Source of the DNA: Hyphomicrobiales bacterium
GTDB taxonomy: Bacteria > Pseudomonadota > Alphaproteobacteria > Rhizobiales > Rhizobiaceae
Assembly (NCBI GenBank): GCA_900473205.1
Contig: UCLB01000008.1
Span: forward strand, 57,654 to 121,653
Reading direction: 5' to 3'
Length of the DNA stretch: 64,000 nt
The notes under the pieces were generated by a model. The model was not told where the DNA came from and did not search any database. It saw only the letters and a program-made list of their open reading frames with translations. Shown here one piece after another: positions 1 through 8,708 of this stretch. Within the stretch, counting starts at the first letter, position 1. Each line of letters starts with the position of its first letter. The translations under genes were made by a program, and so were the position numbers.

Positions 1-226
1 CATTGAACATGCGGTAGACACCGGGGCTGTTGGGCAGATGTTTGACGAACTCGGCAATGAGATCCATGCCCTTGAGGCCGGATTCGTTTTTCCAGCCCGC
101 ATTCCAGTCCATGGACGCGGCGGCGTATTCGCTCACGACGTCACTGACGGGGGCGGCTACATCGTCTTCATCTTCTTCATTATCATCGAAGAGAATACCG
201 CCATCCGGCAGCTTCTTTCCGTTCAT
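1..226 (-). CDS. uvrC: UvrC excinuclease subunit C, N-terminal part
   Basis: The first 75 codons of uvrC, cut by the window edge. UvrC makes both incisions in nucleotide excision repair, acting with UvrA and UvrB. After an acidic, low-complexity stretch of about 50 residues the sequence reaches FVKHLPNSPGVYRMFN, the conserved opening of the N-terminal GIY-YIG nuclease domain (3' incision). The start is fixed by an ATGA overlap with the stop of the upstream SDR gene, so the two are probably translationally coupled. uvrB lies about 38 kb away in the same window. The acidic N-terminal extension before the GIY-YIG domain is longer than in E. coli UvrC. Confidence 0.92.
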   Translation of the reverse strand, partial: MNGKKLPDGGILFDDNEEDEDDVAAPVSDVVSEYAAASMDWNAGWKNESGLKGMDLIAEFVKHLPNSPGVYRMFN

Positions 227-990
227 TCAGGTATCTCCGCCACATCAGGGGTTTCCCAGCTGAGATGCTGGCCCCCGTCGAGTGCGATCATTTGTCCGGT
301 GATCGACGGGGTGTCATATAGAAAGCGAATGGTCCGCCCGAACTCGTCCGGCTGCGGCCCGCGCTTTAATATAAGGGCGTCGATCTGCGCCTGAAAGTGC
401 TCAGGCTCCTGTCTTTCACTTTTAAAGGACGGGCCGGGGCCGATGGCATTCACCCGCACACGCGGCGCAAAGCTCTGCGCCATGGTTTTCGTGGCCGTCC
501 ACATGGCGGATTTCGACAGCGTATAGGAATAGAAGCGGGGCGTCAGCGCCAGCACCCGCTGGTCGATGATGTTGACGATCAGGCCCGAAGCAGTCTCCGG
601 CAGTTGCCGCACAAGTGCTGCACCGAGAATGGATGGCGCGCGGACGTGAACGGCAAAATGTGCATCGAAAGCGGCGCTATCGAACTCTTCGGCAGTGTCG
701 TGACGGAACACAGATGCGTTATTGACGAGAATTCCGATGGGCCCGAGCGCAGAATTTGCGCTTTCCATCAATGCCTCAGTCGATTCCGTATTTTCCAGGT
801 CCGCCTGAACAACGGCGGCTTTTCCACCTTTTTGCCTTATTGTGTTAGCGAAATCCTCCGCTTCAGACAGCGAAGAACGCGCATGCAGGCCAATTGCAAA
901 GCCTTCCGCAGCAAGATACTGCGCAATTGCCCGGCCCATGCGGCGGGCGGCGCCGGTAATCAATACGGTCTTTGGTATATTCTCGTTCAA
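223..990 (-). CDS. Short-chain dehydrogenase/reductase, pteridine-reductase-like
   Basis: A 255-residue SDR with the NAD(P) site TGAARRMG near residue 13, the NNAS motif near residue 90, and the catalytic Tyr/Lys in YTLSKSAM. The C-terminal IALDGGQHL is also typical. The TGAxRxxG form of the nucleotide loop and the overall layout resemble FolM/pteridine-reductase-like SDRs, but the substrate cannot be read from the sequence. Its stop codon overlaps the uvrC start by 4 bp, so it is the first gene of an SDR-uvrC unit. Nothing else about the pair suggests a functional link to DNA repair. The family call is certain; the substrate is not. Confidence 0.88.
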   Translation of the reverse strand: MNENIPKTVLITGAARRMGRAIAQYLAAEGFAIGLHARSSLSEAEDFANTIRQKGGKAAVVQADLENTESTEALMESANSALGPIGILVNNASVFRHDTAEEFDSAAFDAHFAVHVRAPSILGAALVRQLPETASGLIVNIIDQRVLALTPRFYSYTLSKSAMWTATKTMAQSFAPRVRVNAIGPGPSFKSERQEPEHFQAQIDALILKRGPQPDEFGRTIRFLYDTPSITGQMIALDGGQHLSWETPDVAEIPE

Positions 991-1359
991 AGCTGACCTG
1001 CGCCCTGCCTATGTCGTGTTAGGCATTCGATATAAATCGAAACGGCAAGTTTTGCACAGGGCGTGCGCCATTTATACAGAGTTATGCCTGCGCGATGCCT
1101 TTGAAGTAATTAGATTTAAATACATGTAAAATTGCAGTGTTCTTCAGTTAACGGCTCATTATCCTTAATAGATTTTTGTGTCATTTTAGCAACGTCCCAT
1201 TTCTGTCACGTCGCTGCCCCAATCAATTCACATTTTGGCTGTGTGATCTCCTCATTCACCCATCATTTTGATCATCAGTCGGGCAAGGGAACAAACTGTT
1301 TTACACCGCGTTTGGGAACAAGTGTTTGAGCACCCCGCGGGTATGAAAAGGAGAATAGC
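991..1359. other. Intergenic region between divergent SDR and porin genes
   Basis: These 369 bases separate the divergently transcribed SDR-uvrC unit and the porin gene. I see no convincing gene: the one plus-strand open frame here (1132-1329) is Cys/His-rich, lacks a Shine-Dalgarno and resembles no family. The recognisable signal is the EcfG-type promoter at 1288-1312. The middle part, around 1080-1200, is clearly AT-richer than the flanking genes, as expected for a promoter region. Confidence 0.6.
1288..1312 (+). promoter_or_regulatory. Candidate EcfG (general stress sigma) promoter
   Basis: GGAAC at 1288-1292, a 16-base spacer, then CGTT at 1309-1312. This matches the alphaproteobacterial EcfG consensus GGAAC-N16/17-CGTT exactly. 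It ends 47 nt before the porin ATG. By composition alone roughly one such match is expected in a window this size on both strands, so position matters more than the match itself. Confidence 0.5.
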
Positions 1360-2019
1360 ATGCGTACTATCGTTGCAACACTTATGGCGACCACTATGGC
1401 AGCTGCAGCATTTTCGGCAGCCAAGGCAGCTGACGCCGTGAACGAAGTGCCGCAGGCACCTGTCGCTTACGAACAGCCAGCGCCAATCAGCAACTGGTCT
1501 GGCGCTTACCTCGGTGCGACTGCCAACTACGACTGGGGTCGTTTCACTGGCAACGGCGGCGACCGTGATGCTGACGGCTTCGGCGGCGGTCTCTACGGTG
1601 GTTACAACTGGCAGAGCGGCCAGCTGGTCTACGGTGCAGAAGCTGACGTTAACCTCGGCGACAACAAGGGTTCTGCTGGAACCGGCAACCTTGGTGAATC
1701 TCTCGATGGCAAGCAGGGCGTAAACGGCTCTATCCGTGCCCGCGTTGGTTACGACATGAACCCGTTCCTGATTTACGGTACAGGCGGTCTGGCGATTGCT
1801 GACCAGAAAGTCAGCAACTCTACATCCAGCGACAGTGCAACAGCACTCGGCTACACAGTCGGTGCCGGTGTAGAAGCCATGGTAACCAACAACATCACGG
1901 CTCGCGTCGAATATCGCTACAGCGATTATCAGGACAAGGACTTCTCGCTTGATACCGGTAGCGTATCTCGCGGCTTCGACGATCACAGCGTTAAGGCTGG
2001 TATCGGCGTAAAGTTCTAA
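1360..2019 (+). CDS. aopB: Outer membrane beta-barrel protein, AopB/RopB/Omp25 family
   Basis: A 219-residue protein with a signal peptide ending at about residue 23 (AAKA|ADAV). An eight-stranded Omp25/OmpA-like barrel follows and ends in GIGVKF, the C-terminal aromatic signature of outer membrane proteins. Features such as SGAYLGATANYDWG, YGAEADVNLG and ARVEYRYSDY are typical of the alphaproteobacterial Omp25/RopB/AopB group. These are abundant surface proteins; the Agrobacterium member is reported to be acid-induced. A strong AAGGAG precedes the ATG, and a clean terminator follows. A GGAAC-N16-CGTT site lies 47 nt upstream, suggesting general stress control. The symbol is assigned by similarity of length and sequence from memory; RopB would be the Rhizobium name. 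Confidence 0.85.
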   Translation: MRTIVATLMATTMAAAAFSAAKAADAVNEVPQAPVAYEQPAPISNWSGAYLGATANYDWGRFTGNGGDRDADGFGGGLYGGYNWQSGQLVYGAEADVNLGDNKGSAGTGNLGESLDGKQGVNGSIRARVGYDMNPFLIYGTGGLAIADQKVSNSTSSDSATALGYTVGAGVEAMVTNNITARVEYRYSDYQDKDFSLDTGSVSRGFDDHSVKAGIGVKF

Positions 2020-2041
2020 TCCCTAATCGGATTGACTGTTG

Positions 2042-2068
2042 AAAGCCGGGGTTCGCCCCGGCTTTTTT
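2042..2068 (+). terminator. Rho-independent terminator after the porin gene
   Basis: AAAGCCGGGG, loop TTCG, CCCCGGCTTTTTT: a ten-pair stem with a stable tetraloop and a T tract, starting 23 nt after the porin stop codon. Confidence 0.92.
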
Positions 2069-2253
2069 CGTTTTTGTATCGCTTTTCACCGCTCCCAATC
2101 CCCGGTCGAGCGTCCATTTTTGATTGTTGCGACATTCGATCTTGTCTTTCCTCAAACTCCGTGGAAATTCGCTTTATGAGACCTGAAAATTTGAATCGGG
2201 TTCGATAGGGCGACATTTCGAGCGAGACATCGCTCGGTTGGGGATTTTGAGAG

Positions 2254-5220
2254 ATGAAAAATTTTACTCTGCCATCAGGCGGACCGGCGAAGCTTCGCGT
2301 GCGCAAGCCAACCATGGCAGCGGTTTTCATGACAGGCGTGTCGGCGATTACGCTTTTTGCCGCGATGTCGGTGAGGGATGCCGCCGCTACGGACTGTACG
2401 GTTTCCGGCAACACCATTTCCGGGCAGACGGATTGTACGGTAACGAATTCGGGAGAACTGACGTCCCCCGAAGGTGGACTGGAAATCAATCAAGGTTCGG
2501 ACGGCGTTACCGTTAACAACGAGTCCGGCGGTACCATTTCCGGCACGGGCGGTTGGTCGGGGATCAAGATCATCGCATCGGACAACACGGTCATCAACAA
2601 TGCCAAGGGTGCGACGATTAGCGGTGAGGGATCGGGTTCCGCTGGTATCAGCGTAACCAACCCGTCATATAATGACGTCACAAGTTCAGATGGCACCGTC
2701 ATAAACAATGCGGGCAGCATCGAAGGACATGATTTCGGGATTAGCTTCGACTATGTCGGTGGTTTCACCATCACCAATAGCGGGACGATTGCCAGCACCG
2801 GGACCGACGATTTCGGTAGCCACTTCGCAGGTAGTAGCGCTGGTATTTATGCCTATTCCGTATATGATTTTTCGATTGAAAACAGTGGCTTGGTTAAGAG
2901 TCTCGAAGGGACGGGTATTGACCTCTACCGTATCGCTGGAGCGACGATTACCAACAGCGGGACGGTTTCTGGTTATCAAGACGGTCTGAGCATCGATAGT
3001 GGTGGATGGGGCGAATCCACGCTTGCGATGACCAACAGTGGCCTCATAGAGGGGACGACTGGTTATGGCATGTACCTCAATGATATCGGCGGTATCGCCA
3101 TTTCCATCGTCAATAGCGGCGACATATCCGGCCTCATGGATGGTATCCATGCAGAAGATGTAACGGCGGCCTTCTCCCTCACCAACAGCGGCACGATTAG
3201 CTCGAATGGCACCGACGACCTTTATTATGGCGTTTATCTTCAGGATGTAGGTTCTGCCACCATCGTCAATAGCGGCACCATCTCGTCTTCCCTTGCGGGA
3301 CAGGACCGCGGCATGCGACTGGAATCAGTTGCCGATGCCACAATTACCAACAGCGGAAGCATTCTCGGCGGCTATTTTGGTATCGAGTTGGTTGGAGACG
3401 ATTCTTCGGCGACGATTACCAATACCGGTATTATCTCCGGTGGCGTGTTCGGTATCTGGGCTAACGATACAGACTTGACCTTATCGAACGCAGGAACGAT
3501 CAGCGGTGGCGTACGCTCTACCTACGGTGAAAGTCTGAACGCGACAAACAGCGGCACCATAACCGGTGGTTTTGATCTTGCTGCCCTGAACGAAGCAATC
3601 ATCTCCAACAGTGGGACTATTTCTGGCGGTATTCTCACCGGTGACGTCAATACCGTTGATATCGCCAACAGCGGTACGATCTCCAGCGACTCTGACGGTG
3701 TTAATGTAACGAATACGGCATTCTCGTTGATCAATAGCGGAACTATTTCCGGCGATTCCGATGGTGTTTATGTTCGGGAATCGACTGCATCCATCATAAA
3801 CAGTGGGACGATTTCAGGCGTGGATTCCGGTATCTACCTAAGAGACTCGGCGCTAACTATTACCAATACCGGAACGATTTCTGGTGGCGATTACGGTATC
3901 TACTCAGACAGCACACGCCTCACCATCACCACTAGCGGAACGATCTCTGGTGACACCGCGTCCATTCTATTCAGCAGAAATAGCAACACGCTGAATATTC
4001 TGTCTGGTGCTGTGTTTGACGGTGTCGTGGATTATGACGGTACCGTGAACAACACAACGAACTTCGGTACGGGCAGCTACTCAGTCGCTGTCGCCAATTA
4101 CGACGCGGCTGACAACACGATCAATCTAAATAATTCACACCAGACGCTGGTTCTAACGGATGCGAACACGAGCAGAGGCACGGTCAACGTTGTCGATGTC
4201 AACTCCACCTCGATGGACTCCGCAGTGCGCGGTTACACCAACTCCGTCGGTAACGTTCTGGGTTCGATCCTCAGCATCGATGTCGGCTCGTCTGCCGGTG
4301 GCTCAAGCGAGCCGACCAGCACCGGCGCTCTCGGTTATGCAGAAGAGAAGAAGCCAACGGGTGCCGCCGCTGCCGTGCAGAAGCTGGGTGACGATACGGC
4401 GGTCGATCGCTACGGCAACCTGTTCTGGATCCGCGCCTTTGGTGGCCAGACTTTTGACAATGCCAAAGACACCAGCTCTACCAATTACGGCGTTGCCGCC
4501 GGTGTGGATCGTCAGTTCGATGAGGGTCGCTTCGGTGTGCTGGCAGGTTATGGCCGCATCATCAACAAGGCCGATGACGGTTCCGGCAAGACCACTGGCG
4601 ACACAGGCTTCGGCGGTGCCTATGTCCGCAAGGATGTCGGTTCGGTCACGCTGGATGCTTCGCTGATCGCCGGTGGCATCGGCAATGACAGCCGCCGCGA
4701 AATCGCGGGCTCCGATGCTGCCGAGGGTTCCTTCACCGGCTGGTATGTCTCGCCAGAGATTGCGATCTCGCAAAAGCACGAGTTCGCGCCCGGCTGGACC
4801 TTCACGCCATCCGCACGCCTTCGCTACACGGCTGGCTTCTACGAGGGCTACACCGAAACCGGCTCGACCCAGAACATCAGCTACGAGGATCGTACCTCAA
4901 ATACGCTGGAAGGTATTCTCGAGGGCAAGATCACCAACCGCAATGAGCTGTCAAACGGCATGAAGGCCAATGTGTCCTTCTCTGCTGCCCTAGTCGATAC
5001 GCTCAACCTCGGTTCGTCCGACATGAATGCCAGCCTCAGCGGCACGGACTTCAACGTCTCCGCTATCGGCAACCGCAATCTCATCGGTGGACGCTTCGGT
5101 CTTTCGGGCGATGTGCAGCTCAGCCAGCAGACGACCATCTACAGCGGTGTGACGGTTGGAACCTACTCCAGTGAAGTCGGCTCCTGGTCTGCGAATGCGG
5201 GCGTGAAGGTCAAGTTCTGA
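2254..5220 (+). CDS. Type V autotransporter with NSGTISG-repeat passenger
   Basis: A 988-residue secreted protein. Residues 1-45 form an extended signal peptide (hydrophobic AAVFMTGVSAITLFAAM, then AAA). From about residue 85 to 565 the passenger consists of some twenty short repeats of the form (T/I/V)NSGTISG(G/x), each about 20-28 residues, as in right-handed parallel beta-helix passengers. Residues 565-690 are a linker. From about residue 720 (GNLFWIRAFGG) to the end lies an autotransporter beta-barrel ending in GVKVKF. The barrel inserts into the outer membrane and the passenger is displayed or released. No protease triad or RGD motif is evident, so an adhesin or surface-coat role is only an inference. 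It stands alone between two terminators. Expect recombination-driven length variation of the repeats between strains. Confidence 0.93.
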   Translation: MKNFTLPSGGPAKLRVRKPTMAAVFMTGVSAITLFAAMSVRDAAATDCTVSGNTISGQTDCTVTNSGELTSPEGGLEINQGSDGVTVNNESGGTISGTGGWSGIKIIASDNTVINNAKGATISGEGSGSAGISVTNPSYNDVTSSDGTVINNAGSIEGHDFGISFDYVGGFTITNSGTIASTGTDDFGSHFAGSSAGIYAYSVYDFSIENSGLVKSLEGTGIDLYRIAGATITNSGTVSGYQDGLSIDSGGWGESTLAMTNSGLIEGTTGYGMYLNDIGGIAISIVNSGDISGLMDGIHAEDVTAAFSLTNSGTISSNGTDDLYYGVYLQDVGSATIVNSGTISSSLAGQDRGMRLESVADATITNSGSILGGYFGIELVGDDSSATITNTGIISGGVFGIWANDTDLTLSNAGTISGGVRSTYGESLNATNSGTITGGFDLAALNEAIISNSGTISGGILTGDVNTVDIANSGTISSDSDGVNVTNTAFSLINSGTISGDSDGVYVRESTASIINSGTISGVDSGIYLRDSALTITNTGTISGGDYGIYSDSTRLTITTSGTISGDTASILFSRNSNTLNILSGAVFDGVVDYDGTVNNTTNFGTGSYSVAVANYDAADNTINLNNSHQTLVLTDANTSRGTVNVVDVNSTSMDSAVRGYTNSVGNVLGSILSIDVGSSAGGSSEPTSTGALGYAEEKKPTGAAAAVQKLGDDTAVDRYGNLFWIRAFGGQTFDNAKDTSSTNYGVAAGVDRQFDEGRFGVLAGYGRIINKADDGSGKTTGDTGFGGAYVRKDVGSVTLDASLIAGGIGNDSRREIAGSDAAEGSFTGWYVSPEIAISQKHEFAPGWTFTPSARLRYTAGFYEGYTETGSTQNISYEDRTSNTLEGILEGKITNRNELSNGMKANVSFSAALVDTLNLGSSDMNASLSGTDFNVSAIGNRNLIGGRFGLSGDVQLSQQTTIYSGVTVGTYSSEVGSWSANAGVKVKF
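2521..3960 (+). repeat. Tandem degenerate repeats encoding the autotransporter passenger
   Basis: About twenty in-frame copies of a unit whose core reads NSGTISGG at protein level and aayagcggnacnatntc at DNA level (for example near 2779, 3190, 3268, 3547, 3667, 3739 and 3799). Copies near 3660-3950 are the most alike, suggesting the most recent duplication. The repeat is degenerate at third positions, so it is old overall. Confidence 0.85.
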
Positions 5221-5238
5221 CGGATGTCATATGATTGG

Positions 5239-5272
5239 AGCGGGATGGGTGATGAGCCCATCCCGCTTTTTT
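5239..5272. terminator. Terminator between convergent autotransporter and GST genes
   Basis: AGCGGGATGGG (5239-5249), a seven-base loop, CCCATCCCGCT (5257-5267) and then TTTTTT. An eleven-pair perfect stem 18 nt after the autotransporter stop. It lies just 3' of the convergent GST gene, so it may serve both directions, but the T tract is on the plus strand. Confidence 0.9.
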
Positions 5273-5275
5273 GTT

Positions 5276-5872
5276 TCAGGCAGGCGCCTTCATCTCTGCA
5301 TAATCCTTGAAGCGCTTTCCGAATTTCTCCGGCCATTCTGCCAGTGTCTTGCGGCCATCTGCCCATTCGCCCGCAAAACGCAGGTCGAGATAGCCGATCA
5401 TCGCGGCCAGCGCGAAGTGACCGCCATGCAGCTTCTTGCCGGTCTTCGGCAGATTGGCGTTCAGATAGTCGAGACCCCTGACGACCTTGCTCCACTGCTT
5501 GTCGACCCATGGCTGGTGGATTTTGTCTTCCGGGCGGAAGCGGCGCTCATAGACGATGGCCAGCAGACAATCCATGATGCCATCGCACAGGGCTTCCAGC
5601 ACTTCGGCTTCCGTGCGCTTCGCATGCTTTTTCGGATAGAGCTTGTTGCCGGATTGGCGATCCAGATAGTGCATGATGGCAACGCTGTCATAGATCGAGC
5701 CGCCATCATCCAGCAGCAGAACCGGGATTTTGCCCAGCGGATTGTTGTCCATCAGCGTGGCGGGTTCGGCGCTGGTATCGACGCGAACATCGGTAATGCC
5801 GATGTCGAGATAGCGTGCTGCCATGCGAACTTTTGCCGAGTAGGGGGAGGCGGGAGAATACAGCAATTCCAT
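5276..5872 (-). CDS. Glutathione S-transferase family protein
   Basis: A 198-residue GST. The N-terminal thioredoxin-like half shows SPASPYSAKVR (candidate catalytic Ser near residue 6-9), NPLGKIPVL with the conserved cis-proline, and IYDSVAIMHYLDR, the glutathione gamma-glutamyl-binding Asp-Ser pair. The C-terminal half is the all-alpha domain. It lacks a Cys in the active-site position, so it is a Ser-type rather than an Omega or Beta member. It is followed at 5893 by the RNase T2 gene on the same strand, and the two may share a transcript (20-base gap). The substrate is unknown. Confidence 0.9.
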   Translation of the reverse strand: MELLYSPASPYSAKVRMAARYLDIGITDVRVDTSAEPATLMDNNPLGKIPVLLLDDGGSIYDSVAIMHYLDRQSGNKLYPKKHAKRTEAEVLEALCDGIMDCLLAIVYERRFRPEDKIHQPWVDKQWSKVVRGLDYLNANLPKTGKKLHGGHFALAAMIGYLDLRFAGEWADGRKTLAEWPEKFGKRFKDYAEMKAPA

Positions 5873-5892
5873 AGATGTTTTACCTTTGAGTT

Positions 5893-6630
5893 TTAACGGA
5901 TGGGTATGATGTCGGTGGTGTTTGCGCGGCAGCCCTGACGGTCTACCTCGGGGCAGGTACGAAAGCTCAGATCCTTGTTCATGCAGATACGAACTTCCTC
6001 CAGTTTGCGGCCTTCGCAGCTGATGGCAATGCCCTGTTTCGTCATCGCTGGATTGGCGGCGATGAAGGCGCTTTCTATGGCGTCCGATGACAGTGTTTTG
6101 CTGCTGGCACCGGAGGCGATGTCGCTCGGAAGGGTCACGCGCTCATAGGCGGCGCGTGTGGTGGCCAGATAATCCTTCTGTGAAAGCCCGCTGCATGTGC
6201 CGTGCTTGCGCCATTGATGGCCGATCAGACCCATCGAGGGCATGATGTCGAACATGGTGCGCCCAAGGCTTTCCGGCACGCGCTCCTCGCGGTCCTTGCC
6301 GCAGAATTCGGGATAGCCGCTTTCATTTTGCGGCCACAACCCGTGAACCACAAAGCCGTATCTGCGATCCGAACCGCATTGCTGGCGGCTGTTTCGACCC
6401 GCATCGCTCTCACAGAAGGCGGGCGACCAGGAGAGTGACAGCACGTAAAAATCAAAACCGGAACCTTGCGGTGCCTGCTTTGTTTGCTGTTGAGAGGGGG
6501 CGTTGGAGGAGCTGCTGGCAGGACGCGAAGGCGCTTCCTGCGTCTCAGGCGCTAATGTCATCCAAGCTGCCGCGGCAAGCGAAAGCACGGCCAAGGCGAT
6601 AAAACCGGCATATTGTTTCATCTGGGCCAA
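5893..6630 (-). CDS. Ribonuclease T2 family protein, secreted
   Basis: 245 residues with an N-terminal signal/anchor (IALAVLSLAAAAWM). A Ser/Gln-rich linker follows, then a T2 ribonuclease domain. The CAS-1 motif VHGLWPQ and CAS-2 motif HQWRKHGTC carry the two catalytic histidines, and several cysteines are placed for disulfides. The enzyme cleaves RNA through 2',3'-cyclic phosphates and would act in the periplasm or outside the cell. The open frame begins with TTG at 6630; the ATG three codons later (6621) is an alternative, and neither has a strong Shine-Dalgarno. It lies upstream of the GST gene. Confidence 0.9.
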   Translation of the reverse strand: MAQMKQYAGFIALAVLSLAAAAWMTLAPETQEAPSRPASSSSNAPSQQQTKQAPQGSGFDFYVLSLSWSPAFCESDAGRNSRQQCGSDRRYGFVVHGLWPQNESGYPEFCGKDREERVPESLGRTMFDIMPSMGLIGHQWRKHGTCSGLSQKDYLATTRAAYERVTLPSDIASGASSKTLSSDAIESAFIAANPAMTKQGIAISCEGRKLEEVRICMNKDLSFRTCPEVDRQGCRANTTDIIPIR

Positions 6631-6827
6631 TGTCTTTCTGCGCGGCGATGACGAAGTCTTGATCGATATCGGGTTTTATACCATCTGGCCCCTGTGGCAA
6701 ACAGGCGACCGAAAAATGAATATCGGCAACAGTCTTTGTTGTAACGGAGCTTGTATAACGAATAAGCTCTGCGAATCCGGCAAAGAGCGATGGTGCCGGA
6801 AGGAGGAGTTAGTCCGGGCATGTTCGC

Positions 6828-7835
6828 ATGAAATTGAAGAAATACATCTGGCCTGTCGTTGGTGTGGCAACAATCGGATTTTCCGTCTGGCTGCTCTACA
6901 AGGAATTGCAACACCTTTCTCTCGATGATGTGTGGGACAGTCTCGCTGCCATCGGCACCCATGACTGGATCATGTCTGGCCTGTGCACGCTGGTCGCCTA
7001 TGCCGCGCTGGCGGGCTATGACCGCATTGCCCTGCAACATCTCAAACGCAAGGTCGGCTGGGTCTTCATTACGCTGACATCCTTCACCACCTACGCGCTG
7101 TCGCACAATGTCGGTGCTTCGGTGTTTTCAGGCGCTGTCGTGCGCTACCGTGCCTATACGTCGAAGGGGCTGAGCGCTTCGGAAATCGGCGTGCTGGTGG
7201 CGCTGTGTTCCTTCACCTTCGCCATCGGCACCATCATGCTCATCGGCTTCGTGCTGGTCTATGAGCCTGACATTACCGAACGCTTCGTGGATATTCTGCC
7301 CGTCGAAGCCTCCAGAACCACCGGCTTCCTGCTGCTTGGCGTTGCCGGGCTTTATCTCCTCGGCAGCCTGTTGAAGCTTCGTCCGCTCAAGATCGGCTCG
7401 TTCACGCTGTTTTACCCGGCGCCGCGCCTTGTGTTGCAGCAGCTGATCATCGGCCCCATCGAGCTGCTGGGCGCGGCAGGCATCATCTATTACGCGCTGC
7501 CGGATGCCGGAAATCCGGGCTTCATGATCATTCTCGGCATATTCCTGATTTCATTCTCGGCGGCGCTGATTTCGCATGCGCCCGGCGGGCTCGGCGTGCT
7601 GGAACTGGTATTCGTCACCGGCCTGCCGGATATGAACCCGGCAGATGTCATCGCGGCGCTTCTGGTGTTCCGCCTGTTCTACCTCATCATCCCCTTCGTC
7701 ATCGGCCTGTTCATCATCCTCTTTTTCGAGAGGTCACAGCTGGCCGCCGCCGAAAGGGAAGAGCGACAGCTGGAGCAGACTATTCGCCACGCAGCCAAAA
7801 TGCACGCTGCGAAGCATAACGATCCTGCGCCATGA
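6828..7835 (+). CDS. YbhN/UPF0104-type membrane protein (LPG synthase transmembrane-like)
   Basis: 335 residues with about eight hydrophobic helices. Conserved features of the lysylphosphatidylglycerol synthase transmembrane family (UPF0104/YbhN) are present: SHNVGASVFSGAVVRYR near residue 90 and SHAPGGLGVLELVF near residue 250. The soluble aminoacyl-transferase domain of MprF is absent, so this is a membrane flippase-like part only and no lysyl-lipid synthesis should be assumed. The C-terminus is a charged cytoplasmic tail. Its last 56 bases overlap the 3' end of the convergent rlmJ gene. GGAGGAG lies upstream of the ATG at 6828. Confidence 0.85.
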   Translation: MKLKKYIWPVVGVATIGFSVWLLYKELQHLSLDDVWDSLAAIGTHDWIMSGLCTLVAYAALAGYDRIALQHLKRKVGWVFITLTSFTTYALSHNVGASVFSGAVVRYRAYTSKGLSASEIGVLVALCSFTFAIGTIMLIGFVLVYEPDITERFVDILPVEASRTTGFLLLGVAGLYLLGSLLKLRPLKIGSFTLFYPAPRLVLQQLIIGPIELLGAAGIIYYALPDAGNPGFMIILGIFLISFSAALISHAPGGLGVLELVFVTGLPDMNPADVIAALLVFRLFYLIIPFVIGLFIILFFERSQLAAAEREERQLEQTIRHAAKMHAAKHNDPAP

Positions 7836-8625
7836 TGGTCTTCAGCACGGGCAACAACGTGTGCAACTCGTCCTTCAGCGTATAGGGCGGGTTGACGATG
7901 ATGAGGCCGGAGCCGCTGAGGCCTTCCAGCCGGTCGCTGCGAACCGATAGTTCTGCGCAAAGCATCTTGGGGATTTCATAAGATTGCAGAAGCTCGTGAA
8001 AATCCTTGATCGGTGCGCCCTTTTTCAGCGGATACCACAGGCAATAGGTGCCGGTCGAAAAGCGGCGATAGGCCTTGTGAAAGCCTTCTGCCATGCGCTC
8101 ATATTCGTTCTCTTTTTCAAACGGTGGATCGACCAGCACGAGGCCGCGCTTTTCCTTCGGCGGCAGATGCGCGCCGAGTGACAGCCAGCCATCGAGTTCG
8201 GTCACGCGGGCCTGATAATCGCCTTCGAAGAGGCGCGAGAGCGCACGGAAATCATCAGGGTGCAGTTCCATGGCCGAAAGTCGGTCCTGCGGGCGAAACA
8301 GCATGCGCGCCAGCTTTGGAGAGCCGGGATAATACTGGATGCCGCCGTCAGGATTGAGGTCTTTGACCGCGGTCAGATAGGGCTCCAGCAATTCCGCGAC
8401 GGCTGGCGGCAGATCAGCCTCCAGAAGCTTGCCGATGCCGGTCTGCCATTCGCCGGTCTTTTGCGCCTCTTCGGAAGACAGGTCGTAAAGACCGATGCCC
8501 GCATGCGTATCCAGCACGCGGAAAGCCTTATCCTTGTTTTGCAGATAGCGAACAAGCCGCGCCATGATGGCGTGTTTTAGAACATCGGCAAAGTTGCCTG
8601 CGTGGTAGATGTGCCGATAGTTCAT
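7780..8625 (-). CDS. rlmJ: 23S rRNA (adenine-2030 N6)-methyltransferase RlmJ
   Basis: 281 residues starting MNYRHIYHAGNFADVLKH, the characteristic RlmJ opening. LDTHAGIGLYDL forms the SAM-binding loop near residue 40. VLVDPPFE near residue 165 is the catalytic DPPY/F motif of N6-adenine methyltransferases. It methylates A2030 of 23S rRNA (E. coli numbering). Length agrees with the family. Its 3' end overlaps the convergent ybhN-like gene by 56 bases. Its start is close to that of the divergent molybdopterin oxidoreductase, so the two promoters must lie in under 100 bases. Confidence 0.95.
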   Translation of the reverse strand: MNYRHIYHAGNFADVLKHAIMARLVRYLQNKDKAFRVLDTHAGIGLYDLSSEEAQKTGEWQTGIGKLLEADLPPAVAELLEPYLTAVKDLNPDGGIQYYPGSPKLARMLFRPQDRLSAMELHPDDFRALSRLFEGDYQARVTELDGWLSLGAHLPPKEKRGLVLVDPPFEKENEYERMAEGFHKAYRRFSTGTYCLWYPLKKGAPIKDFHELLQSYEIPKMLCAELSVRSDRLEGLSGSGLIIVNPPYTLKDELHTLLPVLKTIMAQDRYASQRAFWLRGE

Positions 8626-8708
8626 GCGCGCCGATGCCTTTTATGAATATTCTTGATGGTCGTCACTTCGGCCTTTTGGCCTTCACCGCTTTGCAATATA
8701 CAAAAGCG

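Noticed and set aside
1132..1329. 65-codon frame in the porin upstream region
   Set aside because: Starts without a Shine-Dalgarno, overlaps the EcfG-type promoter and has no family character.
7780..7835. The 56-base convergent overlap of ybhN-like gene and rlmJ as a frameshift or assembly error
   Set aside because: Both reading frames end cleanly with normal C-termini; a tail-to-tail overlap of this size is unremarkable.
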